Source: DASWJQ01 sp036397095
GTDB taxonomy: Bacteria; Chloroflexota; Anaerolineae; Anaerolineales; E44-bin32
DNA length: 24,226 nucleotides
Assembly: GCA_036397095.1 (NCBI GenBank)
Contig: DASWJQ010000040.1
Span: 1 to 24,226, forward strand
Direction: 5' to 3'
This document shows positions 7,698 through 15,191 of this stretch, piece after piece. Under the pieces are notes generated by a model, which was not told where the DNA came from, made no database searches, and saw only the letters and a list, made by a program, of their open reading frames with translations. The position numbers and the translations under genes were made by a program. How positions within the stretch are numbered: the first letter of the stretch is position 1; each line of letters starts with the position of its first letter.

Positions 7698-7760
7698 GAC
7701 CTCCGAGGTCCACACAGGCAGGTTCACTGACCAATCCCGCACCTGTGGACTTCGGAAGTC
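7698..7760. repeat. Pair of REP-like palindromes in inverted arrangement
   Basis: GACCTCCGAGGTC (7698-7710) and GACTTCGGAAGTC (7748-7760) are each near-perfect 13-bp dyads. The first is followed by CCACACAGG; the second is preceded by CCTGTGG, so the extended units (GACYTCCGARGTCCACA...) face each other as an imperfect inverted repeat with about 15 nt between them. The form resembles palindromic interspersed repeats seen between genes in GC-rich bacteria. Whether other copies exist in the genome cannot be seen here. Confidence 0.55.
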
Positions 7761-7771
7761 GGGCCCCATCC

Positions 7772-7795
7772 AAAAGGGCGCGCCGCGGTGCGCCC
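7772..7795 (-). terminator. Intrinsic terminator, minus strand, after maeB
   Basis: GGGCGC (7776-7781) pairs with GCGCCC (7790-7795) around an 8-nt GC-rich loop. On the minus strand the stem is followed at once by TTTT (complement of 7772-7775). It lies about 135 nt beyond the maeB stop and before the tRNA promoter, the right place to end the maeB transcript. Confidence 0.5.
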
Positions 7796-7817
7796 CTGGC
7801 AAGACAGGTATCAAGTG

Positions 7818-7854
7818 CCTGGGTCGGGGCGATTACGAGAATCGTCCCGACCAG
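7818..7854. repeat. Long near-perfect hairpin in maeB 3' region
   Basis: CCTGGGTCGGGGCGATT (7818-7834) and AATCGTCCCGACCAGG (7839-7854) are reverse complements except for one bulged G and one G-U type mismatch, with a 4-5 nt loop. The stem of about 16 bp would form in the 3' untranslated RNA of maeB, some 80 nt after the stop. No T-run follows on either strand, so it is more likely an RNA-stability or mobile palindromic element than a terminator. Confidence 0.55.
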
Positions 7855-7913
7855 GGGACGTGAGTATCCCTAATGCCAACTCCAATTCATATACGACGCA
7901 TCACCTAACACTT

Positions 7914-7946
7914 ATCCCCAATCCCCAATCCCTATCCCCTATTTCC
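7914..7946. repeat. Degenerate (ATCCCCA)n telomere-like tract
   Basis: The plus strand carries successive units ATCCCCA, ATCCCCA, ATCCCTA, then TCCCCTA and TTTCCC, with a related isolated unit near 7865 (TATCCCTAAT). The tract is strand-asymmetric (almost no G on the plus strand) and AT-richer than its surroundings. It overlaps the last codons and the stop of maeB. Confidence 0.55.
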
Positions 7947-10178
7947 CGCATCCATCGCCGCCACCGCCGCCACGTGCACAATGTCCTCGACATCATCGCC
8001 GGTCTGCAGGACATGGATCGGGGCGCCCGTTCCGAGCAGGATTGGGCCGATGGCGCGGGCGTCGCTCAGGCGGTCCAGCAGCTTGTAAGCCACGTTGGCC
8101 GACTCGAGCGAAGGGAAGATCAGGATATTGGCGTCCCGCACTCGGCTGAACGGATAGCGTTCGGCGATCAACTCTTCCACCACGGCCGTATCGGCCTGCA
8201 TCTCGCCGTCGACCGCCAGCTCGGGCGCTCGCTCCCGTAGGATGGCAACCGCCTGGCGGACCTTGTCCGAGAGCGGATGGCGGGTTGAGCCGAAGTTGGA
8301 GAAGGACAGCATGGCAACGCGCGGCTCCAACTCCAGCTGGCGGGCGTACTCGGCGACGAGCATTGCGATTTCGGCCAGGTCGTCAGCCGACGGGTCGATA
8401 TTGACGGTGGCATCGCTGAACAAGTAGACCTTATCTTCGACGATCATGATGTAGACGCCGGCCACCAGATGGGATGACTGGCGGGTGTGCAGGATCTGCA
8501 GCGCCGGTCGGATCACCTCCGGGTAGTCGTAGGTCAATCCGGCGATGTAGGCATCGGCGTCTCCGGCGTGAACCATCATCGGTCCAAAGACATTGGGCAG
8601 CAGCATATGCCGGCCGGCCCGGGCGCGTGTCATCCCCTTGCGCCGGCGCAGCTCGAAGTACTGCTCGGTGTAGGCCTCGGCGCGTTCGTCGTGGGCCGGG
8701 TCAACTACCTCGACCTCGAGTTCAAGGCCCAACTCCTGAATGCGTTGACCAATCACATCGGGCCGGCCTAGCAGCACCGGTGTTCCGATGCCTTCCTCTT
8801 TGACCCGCGCCGCTGCGCGGATGATCTTGGTCTCCTCACCTTCGCCGAACACGATCCGCTTGGGTGCCTGCCGCGCCCTGTTAATAATGAACTGGCGGAC
8901 GCGCTCGCCCTTGCCCTGGCGCAGTGCCAGCTCGTTGCGGTAGTTGTCGATGTCGATTTCGAGGCGGGCGGCACCTGATTCCATGGCCGCCTTGGCCACC
9001 GCCGGGGCTTCCCACAACAGAACACGTGGATCGAACGGTTTGGGGATAATGTAGTCCGTCCCGAATTTGAGCCGGTCGATACCATACGCGTGCAGCACAC
9101 TGTCGGGGACATCCTGGCGGGCAAGATCGGCCAGCGCATGGGAGGCCGCCACCTTCATCTCGTCGTTGATCGCACGGGCACGCACGTCGAGCGCACCCCG
9201 GAAAATGAACGGGAACCCCAGAACGTTGTTGATTTGGTTGGGGTAGTCGCTGCGGCCGGTGGCCACAATGGCGTCTGGCCTGGCCTCCTTGGCCAGCTCG
9301 TAGCGGATCTCAGGATCGGGGTTGGCCATGGCGAAGATCAAGGGCCGGTCGGCCATCGTCTTGACCATCTCCGGGGTTAGCACGTCGGCGATGGACAAGC
9401 CGTAGAACACGTCGGCCCCGCGCACAGCGTCGGCCAGGGTGCGGGCATCGGTGTCGACGGCGAAGCGCTCCTTGTAATGGTTCATCCCCGCCTGGCGGCC
9501 CTTGTAGACCACCCCCTTGCTGTCGACCAGCATGATGTTTTCAATCTTGACACCAAGCTGGACGGCCAGATCGCTGCACGATAGGGCCGAGGCACCGGCG
9601 CCGGAGACCACCATGCGGATAGCGCCGATGTCCTTGCCGATCAACTCGAGACTGTTGACGAGCGCGGCGCCCGTGATGATGGCTGTGCCATGCTGGTCGT
9701 CGTGAAAGACAGGAATGTCAAGACGCGCTTTGAGGGCCGTCTCGACCTGGAAACACTCCGGTGCCTTGATGTCCTCCAGATTGATGCCACCAAAGGTCGG
9801 GGCGATGGCGGCCACCACTTCGATGAGTTTCTCCGGGTCGAGTTCATCCACCTCGATGTCGAAGACATCGATATCGGCGAAGACCTTGAACAAGACCCCT
9901 TTGCCTTCCATGACCGGCTTGGAAGCCAGCGGTCCCCGATCGCCCAGTCCCAGGATGGCCGTGCCATTGGACACAACCGCCACCAGGTTGCCCTTGGCCG
10001 TGTATTCGTATGCCAGCTGGGGGTCTTCTTCGATGGCCAGGACGGGCTGGGCAACTCCCGGCGTGTAAGCCAGCGACAGGTCGCGCTGGCTGGCGAGCGG
10101 CTTGGTCGGGCACACCGAGATTTTGCCCGGACGCCCACGGCTGTGATACTCGAGCGCCTCTTCACGGGTGATGTGCAT
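7932..10178 (-). CDS. maeB: Malic enzyme with C-terminal phosphotransacetylase-like domain (MaeB type)
   Basis: 748-residue fusion, close to E. coli MaeB (about 759). It oxidatively decarboxylates malate to pyruvate, usually with NADP. N-terminal malic domain: SLAYTPGVAQPV (catalytic Tyr region), VSNGTAILGLGDRGPLASKPVMEGK (catalytic Lys region), and PVFHDDQHGTAI with metal ligands. NAD(P)-binding domain: VVSGAGASALSCSDLAVQLG. From about residue 425 the PTA-like domain starts (RIVFGEGEETKIIRAA...), which in characterised MaeB proteins lacks transacetylase activity and serves acetyl-CoA-responsive allostery and assembly. ATG at 10178 is preferred over the in-frame GTG at 10193 because GGAGGG lies 7 nt before the ATG. 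The stop TAG sits inside a repeat tract. Single-gene unit, divergent from the kinase island. Confidence 0.93.
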   Translation of the reverse strand: MHITREEALEYHSRGRPGKISVCPTKPLASQRDLSLAYTPGVAQPVLAIEEDPQLAYEYTAKGNLVAVVSNGTAILGLGDRGPLASKPVMEGKGVLFKVFADIDVFDIEVDELDPEKLIEVVAAIAPTFGGINLEDIKAPECFQVETALKARLDIPVFHDDQHGTAIITGAALVNSLELIGKDIGAIRMVVSGAGASALSCSDLAVQLGVKIENIMLVDSKGVVYKGRQAGMNHYKERFAVDTDARTLADAVRGADVFYGLSIADVLTPEMVKTMADRPLIFAMANPDPEIRYELAKEARPDAIVATGRSDYPNQINNVLGFPFIFRGALDVRARAINDEMKVAASHALADLARQDVPDSVLHAYGIDRLKFGTDYIIPKPFDPRVLLWEAPAVAKAAMESGAARLEIDIDNYRNELALRQGKGERVRQFIINRARQAPKRIVFGEGEETKIIRAAARVKEEGIGTPVLLGRPDVIGQRIQELGLELEVEVVDPAHDERAEAYTEQYFELRRRKGMTRARAGRHMLLPNVFGPMMVHAGDADAYIAGLTYDYPEVIRPALQILHTRQSSHLVAGVYIMIVEDKVYLFSDATVNIDPSADDLAEIAMLVAEYARQLELEPRVAMLSFSNFGSTRHPLSDKVRQAVAILRERAPELAVDGEMQADTAVVEELIAERYPFSRVRDANILIFPSLESANVAYKLLDRLSDARAIGPILLGTGAPIHVLQTGDDVEDIVHVAAVAAMDAGNRG

Positions 10179-10185
10179 GGGAGAA

Positions 10186-10191
10186 CCCTCC
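10186..10191 (-). promoter_or_regulatory. Ribosome-binding site deciding the maeB start
   Basis: On the minus strand GGAGGG is spaced 7 nt before the ATG at 10178. The upstream in-frame GTG at 10193 overlaps this site and has none of its own, so the ATG is the real start. Confidence 0.7.
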
Positions 10192-10244
10192 ACTCGGGCG
10201 CGCCTTACAACGCCGGCTGGCGTCCAACGACGCGGCTGCAGAAT

Positions 10245-10257
10245 TGATCTTCGATCA
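10245..10257. promoter_or_regulatory. Operator-like dyad upstream of maeB
   Basis: TGATC (10245-10249) and GATCA (10253-10257) form a perfect 5-3-5 inverted repeat 67 bp upstream of the maeB start, in a region with no coding signal. Position suits a repressor or activator site for maeB, but no promoter boxes of quality are visible beside it. Confidence 0.3.
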
Positions 10258-10451
10258 TGACCATGGTGGCACGACAGGATGGCCGGCGCAATGTCCGAAT
10301 GTCATCGCACGTGACGCCGGTCATCCGTCGACAGACAAGGGTGGGGCAATTCCGTCATTTGCGCATATCCGCTACCTGGGCCACGCGATCCTGCTTGCGG
10401 CTGCTGGCCCTGTGCCTGGTGCTTGGCGCCTGGTGCCCAGCGCGGCTGTTT

Positions 10452-10530
10452 GCTTAAAGAAACACCCCCGAGCCTGAGGGGGGCAAGCGCGGGGGTGGTC
10501 GAGACATTGCCCTTGCGGACAAGTGACGAC
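10452..10530 (-). ncRNA. Candidate small RNA (or attenuated maeB leader)
   Basis: In the 543 bp gap between maeB and the first kinase, three minus-strand elements are in transcription order: a sigma70-like promoter (10537-10564), a 6-bp stem with a GCAA tetraloop (complement of 10507-10522), and an intrinsic terminator (10463-10497 plus TTTCTTT). The predicted product is about 75-80 nt. No protein frame fits it. It matches no RNA family I recognise (it lacks the landmarks of SRP RNA, 6S RNA, tmRNA or RNase P RNA). Because maeB is downstream on the same strand, the unit may instead be a regulated leader with conditional termination about 285 nt before maeB. The rest of the gap (10194-10451 and 10565-10700) shows only the dyads listed separately. 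Confidence 0.4.
10455..10497 (-). terminator. Intrinsic terminator, minus strand
   Basis: CACCCCCG (10463-10470) pairs with CGGGGGTG (10490-10497) as an 8-bp stem. Read on the minus strand it is followed directly by TTTCTTT. The 19-nt loop contains GGGGG (10478-10482) that could instead pair with CCCCC (10465-10469), so two mutually exclusive hairpins are possible. No T-run follows on the plus strand, so the orientation is clear. Confidence 0.55.
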
Positions 10531-10536
10531 GGTCCT

Positions 10537-10564
10537 ATTCTAGCTGGCCGGCAGGTGCTCTCAA
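10537..10564 (-). promoter_or_regulatory. Sigma70-like promoter of candidate small RNA
   Basis: Minus-strand -35 TTGAGA (complement of 10559-10564), 16-nt spacer, -10 TAGAAT (complement of 10537-10542). A start near 10530 would give a short transcript ending at the terminator at 10455-10497. Confidence 0.4.
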
Positions 10565-10649
10565 TAGGGAATCGGTCCTAAGCTGGCAGCATCGACTTCA
10601 ACGTCCGGGCAGTTCGTGGTAATGTTGGCATCAGGAGCGTTGCACGGTT

Positions 10650-10694
10650 GACTTCATCCATCCGGCGCTTCCCAAGTGTGGGAATGTTGAAGTC
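10650..10694. promoter_or_regulatory. Nested inverted repeats upstream of first kinase gene
   Basis: An inner 6-4-6 dyad TTCCCA-AGTG-TGGGAA (10669-10684) is flanked by an outer pair GACTTCA (10650-10656) and TGAAGTC (10688-10694), all perfect. The element ends 27 bp before the kinase ATG. A TTGACT at 10648-10653 could serve as a -35 box, but no good -10 is at the right distance. It may be an operator (for example for the NarL-type regulator of the same operon) or an RNA hairpin. Confidence 0.45.
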
Positions 10695-10705
10695 TAGGAA
10701 TCGGT

Positions 10706-10715
10706 GAGAAGGGGG
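10706..10715 (+). promoter_or_regulatory. Ribosome-binding site deciding the first kinase start
   Basis: GAGAAGGGGG ends 6 nt before the ATG at 10722. The alternative in-frame GTG at 10704 overlaps it and has no site of its own. Confidence 0.6.
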
Positions 10716-10721
10716 CCCGCA

Positions 10722-13700
10722 ATGGGGTCGGAAGGACGCCAACGGCAGCCTAGAATGGCCGCCCCGGGTTGGATGTCCCGGCGTACGTTTGCCTTCCGTG
10801 TGGTCCTGGTCTATGCACTGCTCGGTGCAGCCTGGATCGTGCTCTCCGACTTTGTGGTCCTCCAATTCTCAAGCAATCCCGCGACACTTGCTGCCCTCCA
10901 AACCTATAAGGGGATCGCCTTTATCCTGGCCTCATCGCTTGGGCTCTATCTGGCGCTTCGCCAGGTGGGCAAAGCGACGGATGTCGAACGACTGCGCTCG
11001 GTTGCCGACGCCGACTTGCAGCGAGCTGCCGCCGAGCTCAGCCTGCAGGCTTTGGGCGGGATGACAATGGACGATTTGAGCCAACTGGCCGCCACAAGCG
11101 TGCAGCAGGCGCTCTCCGTCGATTTTGTCTGCATTCTCGAATCCAACCCGGACGGTGAGTCCCTGCGCCACCGTGTGTTCCTCGGACAACCAATGGTCTC
11201 CTTGCCGGCGGAAGTCCCTGCAGGTATCCGGTCACAAGCGGGCTATACCTTGCTGGCCAAGACCGTTGTGACGACCGACGACCAGGCGCATGAACGGCGC
11301 TACACAACCCCCGACTACTTGGTGGATCTCGGCGTGGCCAGCAGCTTGTCGGTACCCATCATGAGCCAAGCCAACGACGGTGTGCTGGCGGTCCATCAGC
11401 GAAGACAACGCAATTTCCGGGTGGAAGAGGCCGACTTTTTGCAGACGGTTGCCAATCTGTTGGCGCAGGCGGCCGATCGTCGGCACGCGCTGGATCAGGT
11501 GGAAAGGCAGGCCGAAATGCTGGCGGCGGTCGGCCAAGCGGTGGTCGCCACTGATCCGGCCGGCAAGATCACCTACTGGAATCGAGCAGCCGAAGCGATG
11601 TTCGGTTGGCGGGTTGAAGAAGTTGTCGGTCGTTCCCTTACCGAAGTAACCCCAGCAGTTAACCAAAGAGGAACTGCGGCTCTGATCAAGGAGCGACTGG
11701 CTCGCGGCGAGACCTGGCGAGGCGAGTTCCTGGTCGCCCGCAAGGATGGCACGGTTTTCCCGGCCTTGGTCACCGACACGCCGGTGTTTGACGAGGCGGG
11801 TAACCTGTCGGCTGTGATTGGCATCTCGGCCGACCTGACCGCGCTGCGTCAGGCGGAGGCCGAACTGCGCCGCAGTGAAGAGCTGCACCGCGTGATACTG
11901 AGCAACATCTCGGATGCCGTCTTCCTTACCGATGACCTTGGACGGTTGACCTACGTCGGTGACAATGTGCATGTGATCTTCGGCTACACCCTGACCGAGG
12001 CCGAGGGTCTGCGCAGTATCGACAATCTGCTTGGTCCCGATTTGTTCGACCCGGAGCTGCTCAGGCGACAGGGCGAACTTTTCAACATTGAAGCAAGCAT
12101 CAAGGACAAATCGGGTGACGAGCACCAATTGCTCGTCACGGTGAAGCAGGTTGACATCATCGGTTCGGACCGGTTGTACACCTGCCATGATGTAACCGAC
12201 CGAGTGCGCGCCGAGCGCCACCGCCAACGAACGGCCACCCGTCTGCAGAACCTACGCGAGATCGAGGCCCGCATTATGGCGGAAGAGTCGGTCGAAGAAA
12301 CGGCCAGCGCCGCCCTCGAATCCCTGATCCAACTGGTGCCTGCCGACAACGCATCGATCGTGCTCTTTGGCGAGAAGCACCTGGTCGGCCGTGTCGTCGC
12401 AGTCGCCGGTGAGCATGATCCCATGGGCGGAGTCGGGGCGGAGATCGACTTGACGGACATCGGGGTCACCAGCACGGAACAACTGCGGCGGCCCCGGATG
12501 ATCCAAATCCCAGACTTAACGCGAGTGTCTGAAAGGCCACCCGTCACGCAGGACTTGGCCCGCAAAGGCATCCGGTCCATGCTGATTGTGCGCCTCCTGG
12601 TCGACGATGAACCGCTCGGGACGATGGGCCTGGCGCGGCTCGAACCCTTTGCCTTTACGCAGGAGGAGACGACCGTTGTCCAGGAGGTCGCTGAGAGCCT
12701 GGCACTGGCCTTGCGCAATGCCCAATTGCTGGAGCAGGCCAACCGACGTTATCTTGAACTAGAGGCTTTACAGCGGGCCAGTCTTCGTCTGACGTCACAC
12801 CTGGATCTGGATGAGGTCCTGGATGAAATCGCGGTCGCCGCCCTTGAGACGCTCGGCGCATCGGATGTCCATATCTTCCTGCTTGAGGGTGACCGCTTGA
12901 AATTCGGGGTGGCACGCTGGGGGGAGATGGGGACAGGTAGAAGCCACGTCGAGCCAAGGCCGAACGGAATCAGCTACCAGGTCGCCAAAAGTGGGCAGCG
13001 ACTGGTCTTCCCGCGGACGAAGGGTCACCCGCTCTTTGCCGACGATTTCCCGGCGTGGGACGGCGCAATTGCCGGCCTGCCGCTGCGCATCGGAGACCAG
13101 AATCTGGGCGTCATGAATGTCGCCTTCGAAGTGCCCCACGGCTTTTCGGAGGCCGAACTGTTTATCCTGCAGTTGCTGTCCGACCAAGCGTCGGTCGCCG
13201 TGGCCAACGCCCGTTCCTACCAACAGGTGGCACGACAGCGCTCGGAGCTTGAGGTACTGCTCGGCGTGAGCCAGCGACTGGCCGAGCAGCACAATCTGCA
13301 GGCCGTCCTCGAGGCAATCGTCCAATCGGTCGTACCAACCATCCCCAAAGCCGAAGCCTCCAGCCTGTGGCTCTATGATGAATCGCTCGATCGTCTTGTC
13401 CCCCGTGCCTGGGTAGGACATCTGGATCCCGAGATCGCCGATTTGCGCTTTGGCGTCAACGAATCACTGGTAGGCAAGGTATTCAGGGACGCCAAGCCTG
13501 GCCTCTTCAACCAAGCGCGGCGCCACGAGGTCTTCGTGTCGGTTGAAGCCCCGCGGCTGAAAGCGGTCGAGTCCGTGTTTGGCGTGCCAATCCTGCTGCA
13601 CGGGGAGGCGATTGGCGCCTTGTTTGCCGACAGTTTCACCGACGAAAATGCTTTCGGCCAGGATGACCTGCGCCTGCTTCAAGCGTTGGCCTCACAGGCC

Positions 13701-14429
13701 GCCACGGCTATTGACGGTGCCAAGCTCTTCGAAGAGGTGCGGGCCGGCCGCGCGCGTCTTCAGGAATTGTCGTTACGCCTGGTCGAGGTGCAGGAGGAAG
13801 AGAAACGACACCTGGCGCGCGAGCTCCACGACGAGATTGGCCAACTCCTGACTGCTCTCAAGCTGACACTTGAAATGGCGCAGCCGGCGCTGGGGGCAAG
13901 CCAAGAGCTGGAGAAGGCGTTGGATCTGGTTCGCGATCTGCTGCGGCGTGTCCGCGACCTGTCACTCGACCTTCGGCCGTCGATGCTGGACGATCTCGGA
14001 TTGCTCCCGTCCCTGATCTGGCAGATCGATCGGATGGGCACACTCACAGGACTCCAGGTTGAGTTGACCCATGAGGCGATCGACGGGCGTCGTTTCCCGC
14101 CGGGAGTCGAAACCACGGCCTATCGGCTGGTCCAAGAAGGCTTGACCAATGTAGCCCGCCACGCCGGCGTTGGCCAGGCGCATATTCACCTGGAGGCGGA
14201 TGACAGCGTGCTGCGGCTGCTGGTGGTCGATGAGGGCGCCGGTTTCAAGCCAGCGGAGCTGCCGGAAGGGATTTCGACCGGCCTGGACGGCATGCGCGAA
14301 CGAGCATACTTGCTCGGTGGCCAGTTGACCATCGAGTCTTCGCCTGGCAAGGGCACCCGGTTGGAAGCTGTGCTGCCGCTGGCCGGCATGCTCGAGCGGC
14401 GCAATCAAGGGCGGACGGCCGAACTATGA
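10722..14429 (+). CDS. Membrane multi-sensor histidine kinase (GAF-PAS-PAS-GAF-GAF-GAF-HisKA_3-HATPase)
   Basis: 1235-residue sensor kinase. Two N-terminal membrane helices (about 25-48 and 61-80) come first, of the short anchor type common to PAS kinases (VYALLGAAWIVLSDF...YKGIAFILASSLG). Then GAF (about 108-259), PAS (264-385, TYWNRAAEAMFGW), PAS (387-500, ISDAVFLTDDLGRL), GAF (509-670), GAF (679-835) and GAF (842-1010). The kinase core is HisKA_3: RHLARELHDEIGQLLTALK with phospho-acceptor His1036, then HATPase with RLVQEGLTNVARHAG, VVDEGAGF and GISTGLDGMRERAYLLGG. This is the NarX/DesK/LiaS class, which pairs with NarL-type regulators, and exactly such a gene follows with an ATGA overlap. 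Ligands of the GAF/PAS domains cannot be inferred. ATG at 10722 is chosen over GTG 10704 by its ribosome-binding site. Confidence 0.93.
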   Translation: MGSEGRQRQPRMAAPGWMSRRTFAFRVVLVYALLGAAWIVLSDFVVLQFSSNPATLAALQTYKGIAFILASSLGLYLALRQVGKATDVERLRSVADADLQRAAAELSLQALGGMTMDDLSQLAATSVQQALSVDFVCILESNPDGESLRHRVFLGQPMVSLPAEVPAGIRSQAGYTLLAKTVVTTDDQAHERRYTTPDYLVDLGVASSLSVPIMSQANDGVLAVHQRRQRNFRVEEADFLQTVANLLAQAADRRHALDQVERQAEMLAAVGQAVVATDPAGKITYWNRAAEAMFGWRVEEVVGRSLTEVTPAVNQRGTAALIKERLARGETWRGEFLVARKDGTVFPALVTDTPVFDEAGNLSAVIGISADLTALRQAEAELRRSEELHRVILSNISDAVFLTDDLGRLTYVGDNVHVIFGYTLTEAEGLRSIDNLLGPDLFDPELLRRQGELFNIEASIKDKSGDEHQLLVTVKQVDIIGSDRLYTCHDVTDRVRAERHRQRTATRLQNLREIEARIMAEESVEETASAALESLIQLVPADNASIVLFGEKHLVGRVVAVAGEHDPMGGVGAEIDLTDIGVTSTEQLRRPRMIQIPDLTRVSERPPVTQDLARKGIRSMLIVRLLVDDEPLGTMGLARLEPFAFTQEETTVVQEVAESLALALRNAQLLEQANRRYLELEALQRASLRLTSHLDLDEVLDEIAVAALETLGASDVHIFLLEGDRLKFGVARWGEMGTGRSHVEPRPNGISYQVAKSGQRLVFPRTKGHPLFADDFPAWDGAIAGLPLRIGDQNLGVMNVAFEVPHGFSEAELFILQLLSDQASVAVANARSYQQVARQRSELEVLLGVSQRLAEQHNLQAVLEAIVQSVVPTIPKAEASSLWLYDESLDRLVPRAWVGHLDPEIADLRFGVNESLVGKVFRDAKPGLFNQARRHEVFVSVEAPRLKAVESVFGVPILLHGEAIGALFADSFTDENAFGQDDLRLLQALASQAATAIDGAKLFEEVRAGRARLQELSLRLVEVQEEEKRHLARELHDEIGQLLTALKLTLEMAQPALGASQELEKALDLVRDLLRRVRDLSLDLRPSMLDDLGLLPSLIWQIDRMGTLTGLQVELTHEAIDGRRFPPGVETTAYRLVQEGLTNVARHAGVGQAHIHLEADDSVLRLLVVDEGAGFKPAELPEGISTGLDGMRERAYLLGGQLTIESSPGKGTRLEAVLPLAGMLERRNQGRTAEL

Positions 14430-15073
14430 TCCGCATCGTGCTGGTTGAAAACCACGAAGTGGTCCGCCAGGGGCTGCGAGCCTTGCTCGAGCGCGAAGCG
14501 GACATGATTGTCATGGGCGAGGCCGGCGTAGGCGAAGACGTTTTGCCGCTGGTTGAGCAGCACGCCCCCGACGTGCTGGTGCTGGACTGGATGCTGCCCG
14601 GTATGCACGGACTTGAGGTCATCCGCCGCCTGCGCAAAGCCCAGGTTCGGGCCCGCATCGTTGTGCTGTCGATGCACTCGGACGAGTCCTACGTGCTCAG
14701 CGCGCTGCGTGAAGGGGCCTCCGCCTACGTGTTGAAGGAGGCCGGGGCCGAGCAGCTGGTCCATGCCATCCGCGAGGCGATCGCCGGACGCCGCTACTTG
14801 AGCCCACCGTTGAGCGAGGACGCCTTGGAGAGCTACCGGCAGCGCAAGGCGACCGGCGAACTTGATCCGCTGAAAGTCTTGACCGACCGTGAGCGCCAGG
14901 TCCTTCAACTGGTTGCCGAAGGGCGGACGAACGCCGAAATTGCTGCCAGGCTGACGATCAGTCAGCGGACGGCCGAGAGCCACCGGGCCAACATGATGCG
15001 CAAGCTGAACCTCGAACACCAGGCCGATGTGACCCGCTACGCCATCCGCCGAGGCATAATCGCCCTCGAATAG
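14426..15073 (+). CDS. NarL/LuxR-family response regulator
   Basis: 215-residue two-domain regulator. The receiver domain (1-120) has phospho-acceptor Asp54 in VLVLDWMLPGMHG and a conserved Lys in VLKEAGAEQL. The C-terminal LuxR-type helix-turn-helix (about 150-210) reads LTDRERQVLQLVAEGRTNAEIAARL...SHRANMMRKLNL. Its ATG overlaps the kinase stop (ATGA, 14426-14429), so the two are translationally coupled and almost certainly a cognate pair. It is expected to bind DNA as a phosphorylated dimer; the 6-4-6 inverted repeats at 10669 and 15115 are candidate sites. Confidence 0.95.
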   Translation: MIRIVLVENHEVVRQGLRALLEREADMIVMGEAGVGEDVLPLVEQHAPDVLVLDWMLPGMHGLEVIRRLRKAQVRARIVVLSMHSDESYVLSALREGASAYVLKEAGAEQLVHAIREAIAGRRYLSPPLSEDALESYRQRKATGELDPLKVLTDRERQVLQLVAEGRTNAEIAARLTISQRTAESHRANMMRKLNLEHQADVTRYAIRRGIIALE

Positions 15074-15075
15074 GT

Positions 15076-15099
15076 CGGCGGCAGCCGGCCCGCCCGCCG
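15076..15099 (+). terminator. Weak terminator-like hairpin after the NarL-type regulator
   Basis: CGGCGG (15076-15081) pairs with CCGCCG (15094-15099) around a 12-nt GC-rich loop, starting 2 nt after the stop codon and followed by AAGCTTTCC. The T-run is short, so termination would be partial at best. Confidence 0.3.
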
Positions 15100-15114
15100 A
15101 AGCTTTCCGCCAGC

Positions 15115-15130
15115 TCCGTAGAAGTACGGA
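15115..15130. promoter_or_regulatory. Operator-like 6-4-6 dyad upstream of stand-alone receiver
   Basis: TCCGTA-GAAG-TACGGA is a perfect 6-bp inverted repeat with a 4-nt spacer, 61 bp upstream of the receiver ATG. It has the same geometry as the inner dyad at 10669-10684 upstream of the first kinase, and the two share a TYCSYA-N4-TRSGRA pattern. A NarL-type dimer site is plausible. Confidence 0.4.
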
Positions 15131-15191
15131 TACCCCGCCATTGGCCGCGCCACTATCCTTGGGAAGTAACCCGACCTTGAGGTAGTCCCGT

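Noticed and set aside
10257..10457. 66-codon plus-strand ORF ending in a hydrophobic stretch (RLLALCLVLGAWCPARLFA)
   Set aside because: It looks like a signal peptide with nothing after it. There is no ribosome-binding site, and it lies in the intergenic gap opposite the maeB upstream region. It could be a relic, but there is no downstream frame that continues a secreted protein.
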